Positions 4,797 to 8,590 of a DNA stretch of 8,590 nt are shown here, piece after piece (position 1 is the stretch's first letter; each line of letters starts with the position of its first letter). The notes below the pieces were generated by a model that saw nothing but the letters and a program-made list of their open reading frames with translations, was not told where the DNA came from and did not search any database. The stretch lies in assembly GCA_001796865.1 (NCBI GenBank), contig MGNQ01000049.1, positions 1 to 8,590 of the forward strand. Reading direction: 5' to 3'. The position numbers and the translations under genes were made by a program. This stretch comes from Chloroflexi bacterium RBG_16_56_11 (lineage in GTDB: Bacteria; Chloroflexota; Dehalococcoidia; Dehalococcoidales; RBG-16-60-22).

Positions 4797-5444
4797 ATGG
4801 AACTGATGCATAGTCCTTCTCTCGTCCTGTACCTGCCGCTTTACAAGGATGACGGCGCGACCTTCGCCTCCAGGGACGCCTGCGGGCACCAGTGTACCGT
4901 AACGGGGGCGGCGTGGGGACCACAGGGACGCCAGTTCGACGGGACCGACGACGATGTCGTTATACCGCACCACAACGCCTTCAACGTGACCGATTTCGTC
5001 ACCATGATTTTCTGGCTAAAATGGACGGACAATGCCACGTCACAAATAGTGCTGAATAAGAGCAGCTCGATGCTGCACAAGATATATATCGGTACCACGG
5101 CCAAGATAGCCCACCAGTTTTACGACGGGGTCACTTACCTGACGACAACCAGCAACGGCGGGCTGGTCTCCAGGGAGATGGCGCAGGTAGCCCTGGTCAG
5201 CAACTTCCAGACTCCGTCCCAGGGCATAAAGGACACCTACTATATAAACGGAATCCTGGACAGGGTAACAACATCCGGCGCTTACAGCGCGATAACGACT
5301 TCAGGAAATCTGGTCAGGCTGGGCTGGGCAAGCGCGTCCGGACATTTTTTCGGCACCATGGGCGAAGTCATGGTCTTCAACCGGGGGTTGACACCACAGG
5401 AAATAGAACATATCTACCTGGGGACGAAGAGGAGGTACAGATGA
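4797..5444 (+). CDS. LamG / concanavalin A-like domain protein
   Basis: This 215-residue protein is nearly all one LamG-like (concanavalin A-type jelly-roll) domain. It opens with SLVLYLPLYKDDGATFASRDACG (9-30), then GRQFDGTDDDVVIPHH (44-59), the hallmark 'F-D-G-x-x-D-x-V-x-I' strand. It ends with FFGTMGEVMVFNRGLTPQEIEHIY (184-207), the typical closing 'G-x-i-x-e-v-x-v-y-n-R-a-L-t-x-x-E-I'. Such domains usually bind sugars or proteins; in a phage cluster this suggests a surface-exposed virion protein that touches the host envelope. ATG 4797 is preferred because GAGGA (4788-4792) is four bases upstream. An in-frame ATG at 4776 would add seven residues and overlap the previous gene, but has a weak ribosome site. 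The stop overlaps the next start (ATGA). The domain call is firm; a virion role is inferred. Confidence 0.8.
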   Translation: MELMHSPSLVLYLPLYKDDGATFASRDACGHQCTVTGAAWGPQGRQFDGTDDDVVIPHHNAFNVTDFVTMIFWLKWTDNATSQIVLNKSSSMLHKIYIGTTAKIAHQFYDGVTYLTTTSNGGLVSREMAQVALVSNFQTPSQGIKDTYYINGILDRVTTSGAYSAITTSGNLVRLGWASASGHFFGTMGEVMVFNRGLTPQEIEHIYLGTKRRYR

Positions 5445-5668
5445 AGCACAGGGTAAGGATAGACATGAGCTTTGAAAACGAGGCGGACGCCAAGGAGCTG
5501 ACGGGATATGCCAGGAACATGGCCGGCAAAGCGGTCAGTATCAACGAGGGAGAGGCCAACGAGGAGATATCCTTTTACGACCACGAGCTCTGCAGACATG
5601 ACGAAAGCCAGCCTTGTACCCGGCTGGAGAGAATCGAAATTAGAACGGGACGGGGGGAGCAACGATGA
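5441..5668 (+). CDS. 75-residue protein of unknown function
   Basis: This is a small, charged soluble protein with alternating strand and helix character: KHRVRIDMSF, then ENEADAKELTGYARNMAGKAV, then EEISFYDHELCRHDESQPCTRLERIEI. His48, Cys51, His53 and Cys59 lie close together and might bind a metal, but this is speculative. AGGAGGT (5430-5436) lies four bases before the ATG. Both its start and its stop overlap neighbouring genes by ATGA, so translation of the LamG protein, this protein and the adaptor is probably coupled and in step. I cannot assign a function. The tight coupling argues it is a real gene and works with the neck or surface proteins. Confidence 0.65.
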   Translation: MKHRVRIDMSFENEADAKELTGYARNMAGKAVSINEGEANEEISFYDHELCRHDESQPCTRLERIEIRTGRGEQR

Positions 5669-6297
5669 ACCTGGCGGAGATGAGAGCGGCGGTCAGGCGG
5701 GACCTGCACGATGAGGACGAGAACAACTACCGGTGGAGCGACGACGAGCTCGAAAGGCATATCCAGCATGCCGCCAGGGATTTTTCGGAGCATGTGCCGT
5801 GCGAGAAGAAGACCACCGTGGCGACGGCCTCGGGGTCGCGGGAGATAGATATCTCCACGATAACCGACAGGGTGATGGTAGAGGCGGTCGAACACCCGGT
5901 GGACAAGTTCCCCGGGCGCTACCAGCCGTTTTCGCTCTGGGGGGACACGCTCACGTTGCTCGGCGACGAGGTGCCCGACGGCTCGGATGCCAGCGTTTAC
6001 TACGGCCAGCTGCATACTATCGACGCCGGGGGCTCGACGATAAACGCGAGGCATGAAGACCTGGTTATCACCGGGGCCGGCGGCTACGCCGCGGTGGAAT
6101 GGGCGCTCTACGCGGTTAACCGCGTCAATACCGGCGGGACGAAGACACCCGGGGACTTCCTGGGATGGGGCAACGAAAAGCTGAAATATTTCCGTCAGGA
6201 GCTGAGGAGATTGGGGAGGAGAAACCGCATCAGGAGCAGTAGTCTTTACGTGCCTTACTTTCCCGCGGTCTCCCGCACCGCGGACTTCGGCCCTTAA
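5665..6297 (+). CDS. Phage head-tail adaptor (connector) protein
   Basis: This 210-residue protein resembles phage adaptor proteins that dock under the portal and form the first ring of the neck. The N-terminus MNLAEMRAAVRRDLHDEDENNYRWSDDELERHIQHAARDFSEHVP (1-45) is the usual adaptor opening: a helix, an acidic turn, a 'W-S-D-D-E-L' motif and a second helix. It is followed by a beta-rich insert (REIDISTITDRVMVEAVEHP to VYYGQLHTIDAGGSTIN) and a final helical pair GAGGYAAVEWALYAVNRVN and NEKLKYFRQELRRLGRRNRIR. The basic tail would suit contact with portal or DNA. A GGGGGAG site precedes the ATG. It is coupled to the previous gene by ATGA. A 7-bp GC-rich hairpin (6263-6269 with 6277-6283) lies near its 3' end. 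In short-tailed phages a single adaptor leads straight to the tail hub, in keeping with the gene order here. Confidence 0.75.
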   Translation: MNLAEMRAAVRRDLHDEDENNYRWSDDELERHIQHAARDFSEHVPCEKKTTVATASGSREIDISTITDRVMVEAVEHPVDKFPGRYQPFSLWGDTLTLLGDEVPDGSDASVYYGQLHTIDAGGSTINARHEDLVITGAGGYAAVEWALYAVNRVNTGGTKTPGDFLGWGNEKLKYFRQELRRLGRRNRIRSSSLYVPYFPAVSRTADFGP

Positions 6298-6321
6298 GAC
6301 CGGAACCGGGAGGAGGTGAAA

Positions 6322-6546
6322 ATGAAAGAACCGACCGAGCTCATCAAAGCGGCCGTGCGGCCGTTTATTATCGTGTGGGGCTTCATCGTTTACGGCGTTT
6401 GCGTCATGAGCGGCGTTGAGGTGCCGCCGCTGCTGACCGGAATGGTCATGGCGGTCATTATCGAGTACTTTGGCGAGAGGGCCATCCTGCGGCTCCGCGA
6501 GGGCCGGGTGGAGGAGAAAAAAGAGGGAACCGATGAGACAGCTTAG
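6322..6546 (+). CDS. Two-helix membrane protein, holin-like
   Basis: This 74-residue protein has two hydrophobic segments: PFIIVWGFIVYGVCVMSG (14-31) and LLTGMVMAVIIEYFG (37-51), joined by a short Val-Pro-Pro turn. A highly charged C-terminal tail follows (ERAILRLREGRVEEKKEGTDE). Size, topology and the charged tail match small phage holins, which make holes in the inner membrane to start lysis. No endolysin gene is in view, so a structural or membrane-anchoring role is possible. ATG 6322 is chosen because AGGAGG (6311-6316) lies five bases upstream; GTG 6316 would destroy that spacing. The stop lies 14 bases inside the next gene. Confidence 0.65.
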   Translation: MKEPTELIKAAVRPFIIVWGFIVYGVCVMSGVEVPPLLTGMVMAVIIEYFGERAILRLREGRVEEKKEGTDETA

Positions 6547-8533
6547 CGCCACGCTGCTGGCAGCCCAGAAACAGGCGACTTCGACGCCTTACGTGCGCGT
6601 GGAGGCGATCAAGAAGGTGGGTGGAGTGGTCCGGCTGGACTGGGCGCGGCTTTACGAGGGGACCGAGGACGACTATTACCACGCCGCGACCATGCCCGGC
6701 GACGGCTCGCTGGTACGGGCGAGGATAACGCCGCCGGCGGACTCCCGGAAACTCTACCGGCAGCGGACGGCGGACCCCGGCCCGGGAAGCGATTTCAGCC
6801 AGTGGGTAAATACCGGCGAGTACAACGCCGTGGTGGTAGCGGCGGCATCCCTGGGTGCCGAGGTATCGATATTCTGGATAAAGACGAACCGGGAAATCAG
6901 GCGAATCAAGAGCACCGACTACGGGGTCAGCTGGGGCGGCCCGGAGCTAATCGACTACGCGCCGAGCTCGGCGATTTACGGACTGGCGGCAGCCTACAAA
7001 CCGGGCGGCGACCTCGCCATCTTCTTCGCCGACCAGTCCACGCTTTACGTCAAGAAGCACAGCGGCGGGCAGTGGCAGGCGAAAGCTGCCTGGGACAAGG
7101 CCACGGGCAACCTGTCCGGTGTGGCGGCCATTTACGACGGCGACTGGGACCTGATAGTCAGTGGCAAAGATTCCGCGGGCAACTTCAAGCTGTGGGGACT
7201 GGTCTACGGGGACGGCGGCAGCGTCCCGGCCGGGAACTGGTCGGCGCTGAAGGAGCTGGCGTCAGCCCCGATGAACGGGGCTTTCGAGTACCGCCAGCCA
7301 TTCCTGGACAAACCGGACGTGTTACGCTGTTTCTTCGTCGAGAAGTTCACGGGGACGCAGGCGTACAGTCGGCCGTTCTGGACGCATACTATCCCGGGGA
7401 CGACATTTATCGAGGGACTGTGGCGGGAATCCGTGCCTTTCAACCTGTCCGCTGAATACGGGCTGGCCCCGGCGCACCACGGCGATACCGCCTGGCTTTG
7501 CGGGCCGGACGGCGTCTGGACGGCGACGCTGGCCGCCCCCGGACTTGACCTGACAGCGGACGTCGTCAGCGCGCGGCAGGAAATCGGAGAGGATTCCGGG
7601 AGGCTAACCGTCGAGCTGAGGAACGATAACGGCCAGTACGCCAGTCCGGGGCAGGGTGACCTGGGCGCCCTGGACATCGGCTGCCAGATAGAGTTCAGTC
7701 CCGGCTATGTCACCGCCGAGGGCAACGAGTATAGTCCGGGGCATGCCTACCGGCTGGAGGCCTGCGAGCACACCAGCTCGGGCGGACGCGCCACACTGGT
7801 CCTCCACGCCCGGGACGGGTGGCACGGGCTGGGGGCCTGGCGGGCCAGACAGCAGCTGCGGTGGAACAAAGCCGCGCCGGACACGTGTGTCCGGGACATC
7901 ATCGCGCATATCCTGGCCAGGGCGGGGCTGAAGCTGGAGGTAATCACGCAGTCGGCGACGGCCACCGGATTCTACCCCGACTTCACGGTGAGTCCGGGGA
8001 ATGACGGCGCGGCGGCCATCGGGAAGCTGCTGTCTTTTGTCCCGGACGTGATTTTCATCGAGGGCGAGAAGGCCTACATGGTCAATCCGCAGTCGACGGA
8101 TAACGCGATTTACAGCTACGGTGACGACCATCCCGTAATGGAAGGCAGATATGTGCGGGGCGCGCAGGCGGCCAACCGGGCACAGGTGGAAGGCGCGGAC
8201 GCCGGCGGCGGTATCATCATGGCCGAGAGCTTTACCTGGGGGGAGATTGACCGGGTCTACGACCGGCTCCGGCAAATCGCGGACAGGAACATCACCACCG
8301 TGGCGGGGGCCCAGGAGCGCGGGCAGGCTATCCTGAGGCAAATGGAAATCAGCGCAGCCGCGGGGGAAATCCTGGCGCCCGTGAACTGCGGGCAGCAGCT
8401 GTACGACGTTATAGCACTGACCGATCCGCGGGCGGGGCTGGACGCGGTGAAAAAGAGGGCGCTCGGCATGTTGCTGGTCTACCAGCCGGGGCGCGGGGAG
8501 TACAGCCTGCGCCTGCGGCTCGGGGCGGTATAG
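6533..8533 (+). CDS. Beta-propeller / tail-hub fusion protein
   Basis: This 666-residue protein seems to have two parts. Residues about 45-335 form repeated beta strands with spaced aromatics and one Asp-box motif, STDYGVSW (127-134; S-x-D-x-G-x-x-W), as in sialidase-type beta-propellers. Residues about 338-666 look like a phage tail hub or baseplate protein: LDLTADVVSARQEIGEDSGRLTVELRNDNGQY (338-369), a barrel-like part with a QLRW strand, TCVRDIIAHILARAGL (451-466) and SPGNDGAAAIGKLLSFVPDVIFIEGEKAYMV, then NRAQVEGAD and a final strand. The helix 'D-I-I-x-x-I-L-x-x-A-G' is typical of such hubs. It would sit at the particle tip with the propeller facing the host. ATG 6533 is chosen for GAGGG five bases upstream; the longer upstream frame overlaps the membrane-protein gene. 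The hub call is moderate; the propeller call rests on pattern. Confidence 0.65.
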   Translation: MRQLSATLLAAQKQATSTPYVRVEAIKKVGGVVRLDWARLYEGTEDDYYHAATMPGDGSLVRARITPPADSRKLYRQRTADPGPGSDFSQWVNTGEYNAVVVAAASLGAEVSIFWIKTNREIRRIKSTDYGVSWGGPELIDYAPSSAIYGLAAAYKPGGDLAIFFADQSTLYVKKHSGGQWQAKAAWDKATGNLSGVAAIYDGDWDLIVSGKDSAGNFKLWGLVYGDGGSVPAGNWSALKELASAPMNGAFEYRQPFLDKPDVLRCFFVEKFTGTQAYSRPFWTHTIPGTTFIEGLWRESVPFNLSAEYGLAPAHHGDTAWLCGPDGVWTATLAAPGLDLTADVVSARQEIGEDSGRLTVELRNDNGQYASPGQGDLGALDIGCQIEFSPGYVTAEGNEYSPGHAYRLEACEHTSSGGRATLVLHARDGWHGLGAWRARQQLRWNKAAPDTCVRDIIAHILARAGLKLEVITQSATATGFYPDFTVSPGNDGAAAIGKLLSFVPDVIFIEGEKAYMVNPQSTDNAIYSYGDDHPVMEGRYVRGAQAANRAQVEGADAGGGIIMAESFTWGEIDRVYDRLRQIADRNITTVAGAQERGQAILRQMEISAAAGEILAPVNCGQQLYDVIALTDPRAGLDAVKKRALGMLLVYQPGRGEYSLRLRLGAV

Positions 8534-8547
8534 GAAGGTGAATAGCG

Positions 8548-8590
8548 ATGATATTACGCAAGGCGGAACTGAGGAGCTTTAACTCGGGCA
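8548..8590 (+). CDS. Start of a further phage structural gene (partial)
   Basis: ATG at 8548 opens a frame that runs off the right edge: MILRKAELRSFNSG. AGGAAGGTG (8532-8540) lies seven bases upstream and overlaps the stop codon of the tail-hub gene, so the gene continues the operon. Only 14 residues are visible. The opening resembles small tail-associated proteins that follow hub genes in similar clusters, but it is too short to name. Confidence 0.55.
   Translation, partial: MILRKAELRSFNSG

Noticed and set aside
6263..6283. GC-rich hairpin as a terminator at the end of the adaptor gene
   Set aside because: It lies inside the coding sequence, has only a 7-bp stem and no T run.
5575..6552. 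Minus-strand frame of 325 codons across the adaptor and membrane-protein genes
   Set aside because: It is antisense to several coupled genes with clear starts and families; length follows from high GC.
7604..8341. Minus-strand frame of 245 codons in the hub gene
   Set aside because: Shadow of the plus-strand hub frame; Arg/Pro/Val-rich and without a recognisable domain.

Overview
The window looks like the left end of a prophage or phage-derived structural cluster in a bacterial chromosome. The likely host is a member of the Chloroflexota, class Dehalococcoidia or a relative. This is inferred from overall style: GC-rich coding strands with frequent ATA and AGG codons, strong GGAGG-type ribosome sites, and the familiar 'attgcttcgtcgc...gcaatgac' palindromic intergenic repeat. 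No marker gene fixes the taxonomy.

Layout. Positions 1-651 hold two minus-strand genes. The first is the start of a secreted protein with a clear signal peptide, running off the left edge; it is probably a host gene. The second is a 68-residue excisionase-type helix-turn-helix protein. Positions 652-979 are a control region. It carries a near-perfect minus-strand promoter for the helix-turn-helix gene with a 19-bp palindrome over its start point. A 74-bp tandem repeat containing two palindromic elements follows. Last comes a plus-strand promoter with an 18-bp near-palindrome that resembles a Bacillus-type LexA box.

From 980 to the right edge every gene is on the plus strand and tightly packed, often with ATGA overlaps. 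The order is: Cys-rich helix-turn-helix protein, SPP1/Gp6-type portal, scaffold, HK97-fold major capsid protein, beta-rich unknown protein, LamG-domain protein, 75-residue unknown protein, head-tail adaptor, two-helix holin-like protein, a 666-residue beta-propeller/tail-hub protein, and the start of another gene. Together these would build a capsid (portal, scaffold, capsid protein), close its neck (adaptor) and decorate or tip the particle (LamG and propeller-hub proteins). The membrane protein could act in lysis.

Three things stand out. No terminase precedes the portal; a small Cys-rich DNA-binding protein sits there instead. No tail tube, tape measure or tail chaperone lies between the adaptor and the hub-like protein. 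The capsid gene is flanked by two structured gaps, one of which can fold so as to hide the ribosome site of the next gene.
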